Shown: one piece after another, positions 42,274 through 51,371 of the stretch
Layout: every line of letters starts with the position of its first letter
Numbering within the stretch: position 1 is the first letter of the stretch
NCBI GenBank assembly: GCA_002420115.1
Contig: DIHK01000063.1
Location: 1 to 64,000, forward strand
Source of the DNA: Nitrospira sp. UBA5698
GTDB lineage: Bacteria > Nitrospirota > Nitrospiria > Nitrospirales > Nitrospiraceae
Length of the DNA: 64,000 nt
Direction: 5' to 3'
Made by a program: the position numbers and the translations under genes
Notes under the pieces: model-generated
Told to the model about the DNA's origin: nothing
Databases searched by the model: none
What the model saw: only the letters and a program-made list of their open reading frames with translations

Positions 42274-43470
42274 TTACTTCGCGATGGTAATGCTCGGCAC
42301 GCCGGCTCGCGGGACCTCTGTAACGGTCATCTGAAAGAGCTGTGACAAGAGCTTGAACGCTTCGCGGTTCCAGCGAGCCTGTGGGCCGATTGTATTCACC
42401 CCATAGTAGCTTCCATGCGATTTCATCACGAGGTCAAGTTCGGACGGAGCTGACGACGACACAATCAGGTCCATCGTGTTGACGGGATTTTCAGCGACCT
42501 CTGGCGTACGATTATCCTTCTCGACGTGGTATTCCGGCTCTTCCGCGATGGAAAGCCCGAGAAAATTCAGTATCGCGTTGAAGCTACGCAACCGAAAGTC
42601 TCCTTTCAGGGGCCAGTCGCCGCCGTAATGCCCGGGGCGAATATCAAACGTCACATCGTGTGGGAGCCCTTGCTCATTCTCATGTTGCAAACGGGCCCGC
42701 TCGTCTCGAGAGAGGAGATTCGGGTCGTAATTCGTTATGAGAGTTCCGCCTTCAACTTGTTTGCGCAATGTGAACGTCTTGTCCTTGGCGTGATAAGAGA
42801 CCTGGTATTCCTGTTCGAGCGCTTTGAAGCCTTCCGCGGTGACCGACTCTGCGGGAATCGTCCAACTTCGCTCGACGTTGATGGGCTCGACATAGAGGCT
42901 ATTGTGGTCTTGAATCGCTGAGAGATGGAGAACCACCCGCCTGAACGTCTCATAGCCGGTCTTGTCCGATGGGTTGTTCCGATATGCGACTGCTCCGTCG
43001 CCATGGCTCATTCGGACTTCCTTGGCCATTAACCGCAACAGCAGGTCGATATCGATCCCTTGCCGAAGAAGTAAGGTCAGTTTGGACTCCTGGAATGGCG
43101 TTAGGAGGCGCTGGGTAAATTCTTCGCCCTCGATGGGGGCGATACTGATGGTCGGGTTCTCAGCCACACTCCCGCCGATGACGGGCAAGATCGTTCGGCT
43201 TGCATCACCGGTCAAAGCCGGCGTGGCGCCGGCGGTAAATCGAAAATCGAACGTCGCTGCCACATTGGAGACGCCGGTGAAATGAATGGGCTGATGGTGC
43301 TGTGCTCTGGCAATATTGACGAGCAGCTGCTTAGACTGTGATTCGGTGATGGCGTCGTCGTAGGCGATGACGGCTCGAGTCAGGGTAACAGGAGAGAGGC
43401 ATCCTGAGAGAAAGAGCGAGCCGAGGAGCATCAGGAGGATACGAGGTACAACAGAGATTCGGTTGTTCAT
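42274..43470 (-). CDS. Predicted lipoprotein of unknown function
   Basis: A 398-residue exported lipoprotein with signal MNNRISVVPRILLMLLGSLF and lipobox LSGC. The mature protein contains conserved-looking segments (AYDDAITESQSKQLLVNIARAQHHQPIHF, LTLLLRQGIDIDLLLRLMAKEV, LFQMTVTEVPRAGVPSITIAK) but matches no family I can name. The QLLVNIARA..PIHFT motif recurs in uncharacterised proteobacterial lipoproteins. It probably faces the periplasm from the outer membrane. The start at ATG 43470 replaces an upstream TTG; no clear ribosome-binding site. Confidence 0.68.
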   Translation of the reverse strand: MNNRISVVPRILLMLLGSLFLSGCLSPVTLTRAVIAYDDAITESQSKQLLVNIARAQHHQPIHFTGVSNVAATFDFRFTAGATPALTGDASRTILPVIGGSVAENPTISIAPIEGEEFTQRLLTPFQESKLTLLLRQGIDIDLLLRLMAKEVRMSHGDGAVAYRNNPSDKTGYETFRRVVLHLSAIQDHNSLYVEPINVERSWTIPAESVTAEGFKALEQEYQVSYHAKDKTFTLRKQVEGGTLITNYDPNLLSRDERARLQHENEQGLPHDVTFDIRPGHYGGDWPLKGDFRLRSFNAILNFLGLSIAEEPEYHVEKDNRTPEVAENPVNTMDLIVSSSAPSELDLVMKSHGSYYGVNTIGPQARWNREAFKLLSQLFQMTVTEVPRAGVPSITIAK

Positions 43471-43561
43471 CGTCAAAGACCGGCCATATGAGAGTACTTA
43501 TGATTGGACGCGAGTTGTACCATATCAATGGACGGAAGGGTAGCCGTTGGAGAAAGGCGAG

Positions 43562-44977
43562 CTATGCGACAACGAGATGCGACTTCCGGAGATCGACTCG
43601 CTGGACAGTCATCTCTACCGGAGTTCTGGGGTGGAGAGTCATCCCAGGCTCTGGGTGAATCACCTGTTTATCGACGAGGCCGAGCCGGACAGTCGACGCG
43701 ATTGTTGCCAGGATCAAGAGCCCTTCGAGTTCCGCGAACGATTCACCCAGGCAGCGACGTCCACCAGCGCCGAATGGAATGTAAGTATACGCCGGACGGG
43801 CTCTGGTCGCTTCGTTAGAAAACCGCTCCGGATCAAATCGGGCGGGATCAGGAAACCAACGTGGATTGCGGTGAAGATTCCAGGGGCTAATGAAGGCCCA
43901 CGCACCGGGTGGCAGGATCGCTCCGGACGGAAGGCGGTCTTCTCGGTGCGCTAGTCGCGTGTGCAGGCTCCATGCGGGAGGATAGAGGCGAAGCGACTCG
44001 TTCCAGATCATCTTCAAGTAGGGAAGGCGAGGCAGATCGGCCGCGTCAGGAGTTCGATCGCCGAGCACGTCGTTCAATTCACAGACCAACCGTTCCCAAA
44101 CTGATTGATCCTGTGACAACAGGAGCCACGTCCAGGTCAGGGCATTCGCGGTGGTTTCATGACCGGCGAGCAAGAATGTGATGAGCTCATCACGAATCTC
44201 TCTCTCGCTCAGTGGGAGACCATGGGCGTCCGTCGCAGCTAATAAGAGCGAGAGCACATCATCTCGGTGCTCAGCACTGTGGCGTCGCTCACGAATTAAT
44301 TGAAGAACTGTTTCTTCAATGACATTGAAACCACGGGTGAACCGGCGATGTCGAGTAATGGGAATCCAGAGCGGGATGAGACTGGCCAGGAGCGAATCGT
44401 ACTGAAGCTTGATGAGCCGCTGGCCTGCTGAAATGGAGTCACGGATCAGGCCGGTATCCGACTGGACGTCTTGTCCAAAGAGGAGACGCCAAATGACCGA
44501 AAGAGTGAGGTGGGCCATGTTCTGTCCAATGTCGATCGTCATGCCATCGTGCCACTGGTCCAATCGGGCTCGTGCTGTATCGGTGATGAGTCGGCTGTAG
44601 GCCGTCACGTGGTTTCCGTGAAAAAACGGCAAAAACAGCCGCCGTTGAGCGTGATGCGTGTCAGCTTCCGTGTGCAGAACGCCTTGTCCGAAGATCCGTG
44701 ATTCGACTGGAGGAACAGGGCCTTTCCGATAATTGTCTTGATTCGTCACCAAGACATGTTTCACGTCGGCCGGATGATTCAAGAGATACATGGCGGCATC
44801 AGGCTGCCACAGGAGCAGTTCAACGACCAATCCCATGGGGAGCTTGACGACGTCGCCGTAGACTTGGCATTGCAATAGGAATCCGAGGGTATCCCGTCGC
44901 AGCTCGGCGAAGCAGCCCCACCAGCGAGAGACCGATGGTCCGGGAAGGTGCGATATTGGTGTGCGTTGCTCGGTCAT
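43562..44977 (-). CDS. Cytochrome P450
   Basis: A 471-residue P450. The oxygen-binding I-helix motif is AGHETTANALTW, the ExxR motif NESLRLYPP, the PERF-like segment FDPERFSN, and the haem-binding loop FGAGGRRCLGE with the axial Cys409. It is soluble-looking, with no N-terminal anchor, as in most bacterial P450s. Sequence style (ISHLPGPSVSRWWG..., YRKGPVPPVESRIFGQGVLHTE) is that of the fatty-acid/terpene/CYP4-like bacterial group, but the substrate is unknown. No ferredoxin is adjacent. It lies 49 bases downstream of an MHS transporter gene, likely one operon. ATG 44977 was chosen over an upstream frame extension that would overlap that gene. Confidence 0.92.
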   Translation of the reverse strand: MTEQRTPISHLPGPSVSRWWGCFAELRRDTLGFLLQCQVYGDVVKLPMGLVVELLLWQPDAAMYLLNHPADVKHVLVTNQDNYRKGPVPPVESRIFGQGVLHTEADTHHAQRRLFLPFFHGNHVTAYSRLITDTARARLDQWHDGMTIDIGQNMAHLTLSVIWRLLFGQDVQSDTGLIRDSISAGQRLIKLQYDSLLASLIPLWIPITRHRRFTRGFNVIEETVLQLIRERRHSAEHRDDVLSLLLAATDAHGLPLSEREIRDELITFLLAGHETTANALTWTWLLLSQDQSVWERLVCELNDVLGDRTPDAADLPRLPYLKMIWNESLRLYPPAWSLHTRLAHREDRLPSGAILPPGAWAFISPWNLHRNPRWFPDPARFDPERFSNEATRARPAYTYIPFGAGGRRCLGESFAELEGLLILATIASTVRLGLVDKQVIHPEPGMTLHPRTPVEMTVQRVDLRKSHLVVA

Positions 44978-45026
44978 GGGTGATGGCTCGTACTCAGTGG
45001 GACTACAGCATGGAGGAGAACGACTG

Positions 45027-46337
45027 TCAACGGGGGCTGGCGTGAAGCGCAGCTGGCTCTTGCCCTTCGACACGAATCGTTATGAGGACCAGCAATGAGA
45101 TGACCGCACATGCACTGACATACCATCCTGGCCCAAGGGGGCTTCCGCTCCGTTCGAAAACCATGGTCGCGACCAATGGGGCTGTTCCACCGAACAGTGC
45201 CGAAGCCATATTGTACGAAATGGAAAGCCCCGTATATCGGTGAGCAACCGGAAAGAGTAGCGCGACAATGGCAAAGAAGGGTCCCATGTAGGCGGCGACG
45301 AAGATGGTCACGGCCAATTGAGCCAGGGCCATCGACACCACGTCTCCACTGCTGAACCAGGAGAAAAACGGGACTGTGCCGAGCGCGAGACCCATCGCAC
45401 CGGCAGCGAGCACCCGTCGTGGCCCGACTCGATCGGCCAATTTGCCCATCATCGGGATCAGCATCGCCATGACGGCCATGCAGACTGTATTGATGGTTAA
45501 GGTCGTTTTCATCGAGAGATCGCTCACCTTCGTCACGTAGGTGGGGAGATAGACAAAAAAGATATAGAACCCCACGCCATGCAGCAACACCAGCCCGATC
45601 ACTTGGAGCAGCGGTGTCCGGTTCTGACGTGCGAAGTCATGAATGGGCGTCGATGAGACGACGCCGTTCTGTTGGAGTTGTTCAAAGGCAGGCGATTCAG
45701 GAAGATGTCGGCGGAGATACCAGCCGACCAGCGCGATGACGCTCCCTGCTAAGAACGGAATGCGCCAACCCCAATCATGCAGCGTCTCCTGCGAGAAACT
45801 TGCGCTGGCCACGGCACCGATGCCGGACCCCGACAGGGCGCCGATTTGGGCGCTGAAGCCGGCCCAACTGCCGACATAGCCTCGCTGGTTCGGCGCGGCA
45901 TGTTCGATCAGAAACGTGACTGATCCCGTGAATTCTCCGCCGACTGAGAAGCCTTGAATAAACCGTAAGACGGTCAGGGCAATCGGTGCAAGCAGCCCGA
46001 TCTGTGCATAGGTCGGCAGGAGGCCGAGGAGGCAAGTGGGAATTGCCATGAGGATGATGGACCAGGAGAGCGCCGATCGACGTCCTCGTGTATCTCCCCA
46101 ATAGCCGAAGCAGAGTGCACCCAGCGGCCTTGCCAGAAAGCCGACGGCAAATACGCTGAATGTGGCGATCAACGACAAGGACGGATCTGACGCCGGAAAA
46201 AACAGGACGGACAAGACGGGCGCGAAGTATCCAAAGAGCGCGAAGTCATACCATTCAAGCACATTACCGATGGCACCGGCAAAGACTGTGCTGCGAAGTG
46301 CACGAGGCCCGTCTGGTTCTATAACGGTGTGGTCATT
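45027..46337 (-). CDS. MHS-family major facilitator transporter
   Basis: A 436-residue twelve-helix transporter of the metabolite:H+ symporter subfamily. It has the subfamily hallmark GNVLEWYDFALFGYFAPVLSVLFFP in helix 1, the loop motif GYWGDTRGRRSAL, and FIQGFSVGGEFTGSVTFLIEHA in helix 4-5. Relatives import dicarboxylates, alpha-ketoglutarate, shikimate, proline or betaine. The cargo here cannot be read from sequence. It is the first gene of a probable two-gene operon with a P450. Starts at ATG 46337 and ATG 46370 are both possible, and neither has a strong ribosome-binding site. Confidence 0.9.
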   Translation of the reverse strand, partial: NDHTVIEPDGPRALRSTVFAGAIGNVLEWYDFALFGYFAPVLSVLFFPASDPSLSLIATFSVFAVGFLARPLGALCFGYWGDTRGRRSALSWSIILMAIPTCLLGLLPTYAQIGLLAPIALTVLRFIQGFSVGGEFTGSVTFLIEHAAPNQRGYVGSWAGFSAQIGALSGSGIGAVASASFSQETLHDWGWRIPFLAGSVIALVGWYLRRHLPESPAFEQLQQNGVVSSTPIHDFARQNRTPLLQVIGLVLLHGVGFYIFFVYLPTYVTKVSDLSMKTTLTINTVCMAVMAMLIPMMGKLADRVGPRRVLAAGAMGLALGTVPFFSWFSSGDVVSMALAQLAVTIFVAAYMGPFFAIVALLFPVAHRYTGLSISYNMASALFGGTAPLVATMVFERSGSPLGPGWYVSACAVISLLVLITIRVEGQEPAALHASPR

Positions 46338-46430
46338 CATCACGGTACGGTCGAAGGCCCACCATACCATGAACCTATGCGTCTCGTGCGAGAGTTGCCT
46401 TTTGCATCAAACGATCGGTAGAGTCATCTC

Positions 46431-46955
46431 ATGATAGGCCGTGTTCATGCTGAAAACTTGCTGTGCAGATGGTGCGTCGACACCGTCGGTCTCTTGATGA
46501 CAACGGGTGTGTTGAGTGGTCTGTTGCTGTCCTGCAGCGGGGAAAACTCAACATCCGCATCTCCGAGCCAGACGGAGAGTATCGCTGGGATGGATGCCGA
46601 TGCGAATGGCGTGCGTGATGATGTCGATCGGTATATCGATACGACCTATGCCGGTCAGGTCAATGCGGATCTTAACAAGGCGGTACGGCAGTACGCGAAG
46701 GCCGTGCAATTATCACTGGTTGATGCGGACAGTCACACCTTATCTCTGACTCATGCGACGGAACGATTCCGCGCGCTGGAATGTTTGATGGCGAGGCGAC
46801 CTGATGAGTTCCATACGATTTTTGTCGACATTCGCGCGCAACTGTTAAATACGCCGAGCCGTTCGGAGGCCTATCTGAACGCCGACGATCAGGTGAAGAC
46901 CGCGAATATCCCTTTGCTGCCGGCAGACCAATGGGTGACGGCATGTCAGTCATGA
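46431..46955 (+). CDS. Predicted lipoprotein with a calcium-binding-like loop
   Basis: A 174-residue exported protein. The lipoprotein signal ends in GLLLSC (a shorter start at ATG 46497 would give a more compact signal). Right after the linker lies MDADANGVRDDVDRYI, which matches the D-x-D-x-N-G-x-x-D calcium-binding loop seen in dockerin/EF-hand-like and thrombospondin type 3 segments of surface proteins. The remainder is helical (FRALECLMARRPDEFHTIFVDIRAQLL). Its stop overlaps the next gene by 4 bases (ATGA), so it is probably a partner of that predicted secreted hydrolase. Confidence 0.65.
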   Translation: MIGRVHAENLLCRWCVDTVGLLMTTGVLSGLLLSCSGENSTSASPSQTESIAGMDADANGVRDDVDRYIDTTYAGQVNADLNKAVRQYAKAVQLSLVDADSHTLSLTHATERFRALECLMARRPDEFHTIFVDIRAQLLNTPSRSEAYLNADDQVKTANIPLLPADQWVTACQS

Positions 46956-47821
46956 GTACCAACAGGTATCTTGGACTCTCGCTCAGTGTTCTCCTTGGAG
47001 TCGCTTGGCTTCCTGAGGCGGGCGCACAGATGCCAGCTCAATCGGCTTGTCACAATGCGGCAGCCCCTCGTACGGCGATCTACTTTGTCAATGGAGTTAC
47101 AACGACGCGCGATGAAGCGAGGTTGAACGGCGGGAAACTGGAGCTGCAGTTTCTGCATAAGCTTCCGACAATGGCGCCGGCCGTCCAAGCGATGTGTCAT
47201 CTGTTCTTTCTGAACATCAATCCAACGTCCGGGGCCGTCAAAGATTTTCTCGAAGCAGGCCAGCAACGGCTCGGGTTGACGTCGACGACCTTTTGGCAAG
47301 GGTTGGAAGGTGCGGGTCTTGCGACATCGGGAGTGATTGCACAGGTGTTGCAACGTTCAGTCAACAACGCGGATCAAATTGATCAGGAAACTATTCAGCG
47401 CCATGCCAGTGCCTATCGGGAGCAGATTGCTTCCCCATCTTGCCGTCGCGTGCTCATCGTTCCACACTCTCAAGGGAATCTCTACAGCAATGCTTCATAT
47501 GACGAGGTGTATGGTCAGGTGGAAAAGCCGCCGTTGGGTGCCCTGAAGATTGTGGGGGTTGCCACACCGGCAGATGCGGTGCAAGGCGGCGGACTCTATC
47601 GCACCTCGAGCACTGATGTCTTAATCAGCGGAATTCGCCTTGTTCTGTCCGGCACGTTACCGGCCAACACACATTGGGGGATTAGTCCGCTCCTTGTGTC
47701 TCCGGCCTATTCTGGTGGGCATAGTTTTATCGGGTACTTGACGGCTGAGCCGAGCCGGACCCAGATTCTGACGGACATGGAATCCTCATTGATCGCGCTG
47801 GCTTCCGTCAACCCCTGCTGA
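46952..47821 (+). CDS. Predicted exported alpha/beta hydrolase (esterase-like)
   Basis: A 289-residue protein with a signal peptide (LGLSLSVLLGVAWLPEAGA). After TAIYFVNGVTTTRDEA, a strand-turn typical of the oxyanion region, comes the nucleophile elbow VLIVPHSQGNLYSNA, in which Ser lies in P-H-S-Q-G. A candidate catalytic His is in SGGHSFIGYL and Asp candidates are in TPADAV. This fits an alpha/beta hydrolase of the lipase/esterase kind in the periplasm or outside. ATG 46952 overlaps the preceding stop; in-frame ATG 46943 is an alternative. No named family is claimed. Confidence 0.65.
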   Translation: MSTNRYLGLSLSVLLGVAWLPEAGAQMPAQSACHNAAAPRTAIYFVNGVTTTRDEARLNGGKLELQFLHKLPTMAPAVQAMCHLFFLNINPTSGAVKDFLEAGQQRLGLTSTTFWQGLEGAGLATSGVIAQVLQRSVNNADQIDQETIQRHASAYREQIASPSCRRVLIVPHSQGNLYSNASYDEVYGQVEKPPLGALKIVGVATPADAVQGGGLYRTSSTDVLISGIRLVLSGTLPANTHWGISPLLVSPAYSGGHSFIGYLTAEPSRTQILTDMESSLIALASVNPC

Positions 47822-47842
47822 TTCTTCTGTGGGCTTGCACAT

Positions 47843-47906
47843 TCCTGACTCGGACTCGGCATTCAACACTCAGTACTGAGCACTCCGACCTCAGTACTCG
47901 CCCTCA
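47843..47906. repeat. ACTCAGTACTGAGCACT repeat cluster
   Basis: Tandem and palindromic units (CTGACTCGGACTCGGC, ACTCAGTACTGAGCACTC, CCTCAGTACTCG) fill the gap between convergent genes. The core CTCAGTACTGAG is a perfect palindrome. The same unit type appears in lhr insert 4. Confidence 0.65.
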
Positions 47907-48746
47907 CTGTTCCTTGAGCAACGCGAATTGCTGTTTCAAAGTGGCAATCTTTAGAAGGTAAGTTCGGAGATCATGGGCGCCACAGTGCTGGTGTAGCGTT
48001 AGGCGATAGTTATGGATGACGTAATTGCGGCCGGTTCCGGCGCCGCAGAGATGAATGACGGCGGCCAGCTCTTGTTTCTGTTCGAACGTGGCCCCTCGAT
48101 CACCGACTAACCGAGTGACGTATCGGTCGAGCAGCGCGGAGGTCATCTCCATAGCATGTCCGGGAATGACTCGGCTATACAGACTGTTAAACCAACAGGA
48201 ATTGAAATTGTTCCAGGGCCCATCTTCGACGACGACATGGTTGTGGATGCAATATCGTTTCGCTTCTTGAAACGTGCCGTCGGTGATCTGAAACATCCCG
48301 ACGGCCGATGAGGCCGGTCGATACCAATCCAACGGATTCTGCGCGGTAAAGCGCCATTTCCAATAGGTTCGGGCGACGGGATTGCCGGAGCCTTCAGCTT
48401 GTGCGAGTGCGGCCAGCAGCTCGGGTGTGATGATGGTTGTCGAATGGACTTTGAACAGCGCTCCGTACTCCGCCCAGGTTTCACGGGGGCTCTTGTGAAA
48501 GGCCGGTTCCACTGGGAAGAACAGTTCCGTCGGCTTGTAGTAGGCGTGATAGATCCAGTTGATGGTGAGGGCCGCTGTGATCAGAATGGCCACCGTGCTC
48601 CATACTTGAATGGTCGGTGGAGCCTTTCGGATGGCACGCAGACATACGGTCAGTACCGACCAGCTTCCACGAGCGACGCGCATCAGGGGATGGGTCGAAC
48701 GCTGAGAGCGGGATGGGATATGAGAAGCACCGTGACGACGCGACAT
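47904..48746 (-). CDS. Membrane-anchored lytic-transglycosylase-like protein
   Basis: A 280-residue protein. A cytoplasmic basic N-terminus is followed by one transmembrane helix (VWSTVAILITAALTINWIY) and a periplasmic domain with lysozyme-fold hints: a candidate catalytic Glu in LLAALAQAEGSGNPVA and the segment SSAVGMFQITDGTFQEAKRY, which parallels the G-L-M-Q-I-T region of SLT domains. Several Cys (RYCIHNH, FNSCWFN, HLCGAG, HQHCGAH) probably pair in the periplasm. It would cleave or bind peptidoglycan. ATG 48746 is chosen; the TTG-started upstream frame looks non-coding. Confidence 0.7.
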   Translation of the reverse strand: MSRRHGASHIPSRSQRSTHPLMRVARGSWSVLTVCLRAIRKAPPTIQVWSTVAILITAALTINWIYHAYYKPTELFFPVEPAFHKSPRETWAEYGALFKVHSTTIITPELLAALAQAEGSGNPVARTYWKWRFTAQNPLDWYRPASSAVGMFQITDGTFQEAKRYCIHNHVVVEDGPWNNFNSCWFNSLYSRVIPGHAMEMTSALLDRYVTRLVGDRGATFEQKQELAAVIHLCGAGTGRNYVIHNYRLTLHQHCGAHDLRTYLLKIATLKQQFALLKEQ

Positions 48747-48926
48747 GGTGTCGGGGTAACAATGACCAGATGAATTGGTTCTGTCAACGGGGGGCATCCG
48801 TGGGAGTTCTTGAGCCAATGGCGGGAGGGATGGAGCCAATCAAGAATCTTGCATTACGGTTGCCAGAAGGCTCAAGATGGCCGCCCAAGTTGGGGGATGT
48901 GCGGCAAACGTGTTGGAGGGAAATCC

Positions 48927-49436
48927 ATGCAACGACTGGTTGCGCTCACGGTTGGTTTCATCGTGGCGGTGATCTCACCACCGGTATTTTCCGAATCATT
49001 TACGGACAAGGCGAAAAACGACGGTACGGTTGAGGTCAGCGATGAGGACCCAGCCATGCAGAAAGCCATGGCGCGGGCACGTGCCGGACTGGAGGGCTTT
49101 CTGAAAAAGGCGGGATCGCCGCCGTCCGATACCGGCCAATATTCCGTGAAGGTTCGCGTCAGCGAAGGGGAGAGTCTCGAGTACCTCTGGATTTCCGATC
49201 TGAAAGGCCAAGGTGATCTGTGGTCGGGGCGGATCGAAAATGTGCCGGTGGTTCGATCGCTGAAGAAGGGCCAGGCCTATTCGTTTGCAAAGACAGAGAT
49301 TGTCGACTGGACATATGTCGACAAAGGTAGAAAAAAAGTCATCGGAAACTTCACGACCTGTGCGCTCTTGACCAAAGAAGCACCCGAGGTTGCCCAAGAC
49401 ATTCAGAAGAAATATGGTCTGGAGTGCGATCGATGA
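48927..49436 (+). CDS. Exported DUF2314 protein
   Basis: A 169-residue protein with a signal peptide (MQRLVALTVGFIVAVISPPVFS) and the DUF2314 domain: DPAMQKAMARARAGLEGFL, YSVKVRVSEGESLEYLWISDLKG, GRIENVPVVRSLKKGQAYSF and IVDWTYVDKGRKKVIGNFTTCALL. The family (Escherichia coli YegJ relatives) is of unknown function. GGAGGG precedes ATG 48927; the longer open frame upstream is not needed. It stands alone, divergent from the transglycosylase-like gene. Confidence 0.88.
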   Translation: MQRLVALTVGFIVAVISPPVFSESFTDKAKNDGTVEVSDEDPAMQKAMARARAGLEGFLKKAGSPPSDTGQYSVKVRVSEGESLEYLWISDLKGQGDLWSGRIENVPVVRSLKKGQAYSFAKTEIVDWTYVDKGRKKVIGNFTTCALLTKEAPEVAQDIQKKYGLECDR

Positions 49437-49451
49437 TCAGAAGCATTCGGA

Positions 49452-49520
49452 ATCTCGTGAAACGTCGTACGTGAAGCGTATCTTGCTTCGGATGAACACA
49501 CTTCACGCTTCACGAATGAC
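49452..49520. repeat. CGTGAAACGT / CTTCACGCTTCACG repeat cluster
   Basis: CTCGTGAAACGTCG and ACGTGAAGCGTATC are followed 25 bases later by CTTCACGCTTCACG, the opposite orientation, so the cluster can form a stem. It starts just after the DUF2314 gene stop. Confidence 0.7.
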
Positions 49521-49678
49521 GAGCGACGGATACTGTCGCAGCGGCCTGTCGGTGGTTGTACCCGAAACACCTGGAATAAGATTGGCCAGGATTTCGTCCT
49601 GCTGATTCTTCCGGAACTCGTGCCAAAACGGTTTGCTGGTGCTACTGTGGATCCACTGCTATCCGTGCATGGATCTCC

Positions 49679-51193
49679 ATGGGGCCAGCGAGACTCTACC
49701 AACTGTTTCCCTCTCCGGATTGGGACGAGACGGATCTCGACACGTCGACTGATCCCTTTCACCCGGATGGGCGATTCCAGACTGCCGCCAAGAAAAAAGC
49801 CATCCGTGATCATTTTGACGCATGTGCTCCGCATCGGTTGTTGTGGGAGCAGAAGGCCCGCGCTTACTATGAGGATCAGACTCGATATCTCAGGTTTCTC
49901 GTGCCTGAGGGATTACGAGTTTTGGAAATTGGGTCAGGGATCGGCAATCTCCTTGCCTCGTTGAAGCCATCGCGCGGGCTTGGCATCGACCTGAGTCCTG
50001 CCATGGTGAACGAGGCGACCCAACGTCATCCGACCTTGGAGTTTCGGGTCGGAGACGTTGAAACGCTGCACCTCGACGAATGTTTCGACATCATCATTCT
50101 TGCGGACGTGGTCGGCCATCTCCTCGACGTCCAGACGGCGTTCAAGCGGCTGCGCCGTCTCTGTACACCCCAAACAAGAGTGGTGGTGTCCTCCCATAAC
50201 CATGTGTGGGAACCGATCCTCCGGCTGTGTGAAAAGGTTGGACTAAAGATGCCGCAGCGTGAGCACAGCTGGCTCTCGCCGGCGGATCTCACAAATTTGT
50301 TGTACCTCGCCGACTTTGATGTGGTGAAGGTGGAGCGACGATTGTTGCTGCCGCTGCGGATTCCACTCCTTGCGTCTTTGTGCAACAGATTGCTGGCCTA
50401 TCTTCCTGGGTTTCGTGGACTCTGTCTCTCTCACTATGTGATTGCTCGCGCGAGGCTCCGAAGGCCGGAGCGGCCTTATTCAACGACGATCGTCATTCCC
50501 TGCCGAAACGAACAAGGCAACATCGACGCGACACTCCGGCGGATTCCACAGTTTGGAGGCCGCCAGGAGATCCTTTTTGTCGATGGGCATTCGACAGACG
50601 GGACGGCAGATGAGATCAAACGCGTTATGGCATTTTACCCTGGGAGAAATATCAAACTTCTGACACAGGACGGGCAAGGGAAAAGTGATGCGGTTCGCAA
50701 GGGGTTTGCCCATGCGATGGGCGACATCCTCATGATCCTGGACGCAGACGCGACCATGCCGCCGGAAGCCCTCCCGAAATTCTATGAAGCCATCGCAAGT
50801 GGAAAAGGCGAGTTGATCATCGGCTGTCGGCTGATCTATCCCCAGGAGGGTCGGGCGATGCACCTGATGACGCTATTTGGAAACAAGGTGTTTGGGATGG
50901 CGTTCTCTTGGTTGTTCAACCAGCGGATCAAGGACACACTGTGTGGCACAAAGGTCTTATTCCGCCGAGACTATGAACGCCTAGCGGGTAGTCGGTCGTA
51001 CTTCGGCGAGTTCGACCCCCTCGGAGATTTTGATTTATTGTTCGGTGCGTCGAAGCTCAATCTGCAGATGGTGGAGATTCCCGTTCGGTATGAAGCGCGG
51101 ACGTTTGGTAGTGCGACGATTCGACGGTTCGCACAAGGAAGGTTGTTGCTCAAGATGGCGGTCTACGGATTCTGTCGTCTCAAGGCGGTATGA
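49679..51193 (+). CDS. Methyltransferase-glycosyltransferase fusion protein
   Basis: A 504-residue two-enzyme protein. Residues 60-225 form a class I SAM-dependent methyltransferase (motif I VLEIGSGIGNLLA, then GIDLSPAMV and DIIILADVVGHL). Residues 265-490 form a GT2 glycosyltransferase of the dolichol-phosphate-mannose-synthase type (TTIVIPCRNEQGNIDATL, ILFVDGHSTDGT, and the metal-binding LMILDADATMPP). A hydrophobic segment follows (FGMAFSWLFNQ). It probably modifies and glycosylates a polyprenyl-linked or other lipid acceptor at the inner membrane. A weakly supported ATG is used as start. No polysaccharide operon is adjacent, so the pathway is unknown. Confidence 0.88.
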   Translation: MGPARLYQLFPSPDWDETDLDTSTDPFHPDGRFQTAAKKKAIRDHFDACAPHRLLWEQKARAYYEDQTRYLRFLVPEGLRVLEIGSGIGNLLASLKPSRGLGIDLSPAMVNEATQRHPTLEFRVGDVETLHLDECFDIIILADVVGHLLDVQTAFKRLRRLCTPQTRVVVSSHNHVWEPILRLCEKVGLKMPQREHSWLSPADLTNLLYLADFDVVKVERRLLLPLRIPLLASLCNRLLAYLPGFRGLCLSHYVIARARLRRPERPYSTTIVIPCRNEQGNIDATLRRIPQFGGRQEILFVDGHSTDGTADEIKRVMAFYPGRNIKLLTQDGQGKSDAVRKGFAHAMGDILMILDADATMPPEALPKFYEAIASGKGELIIGCRLIYPQEGRAMHLMTLFGNKVFGMAFSWLFNQRIKDTLCGTKVLFRRDYERLAGSRSYFGEFDPLGDFDLLFGASKLNLQMVEIPVRYEARTFGSATIRRFAQGRLLLKMAVYGFCRLKAV

Positions 51194-51371
51194 GCACCCT
51201 CTCCGCTTGTAATGAGCTCGCCAGGAGGCCCAGCACGATCCTGTCGAGATAACGTCGAAGATTCCGCCTCGAGAATCGCTGCAACAGGCTTGCAAGCCGG
51301 AAGAGGCCCCACCTATAATGTGCCCGCTATCTCAGTGGATCTGTTAACAATTTGGAGGAGTCGGAGCGATC

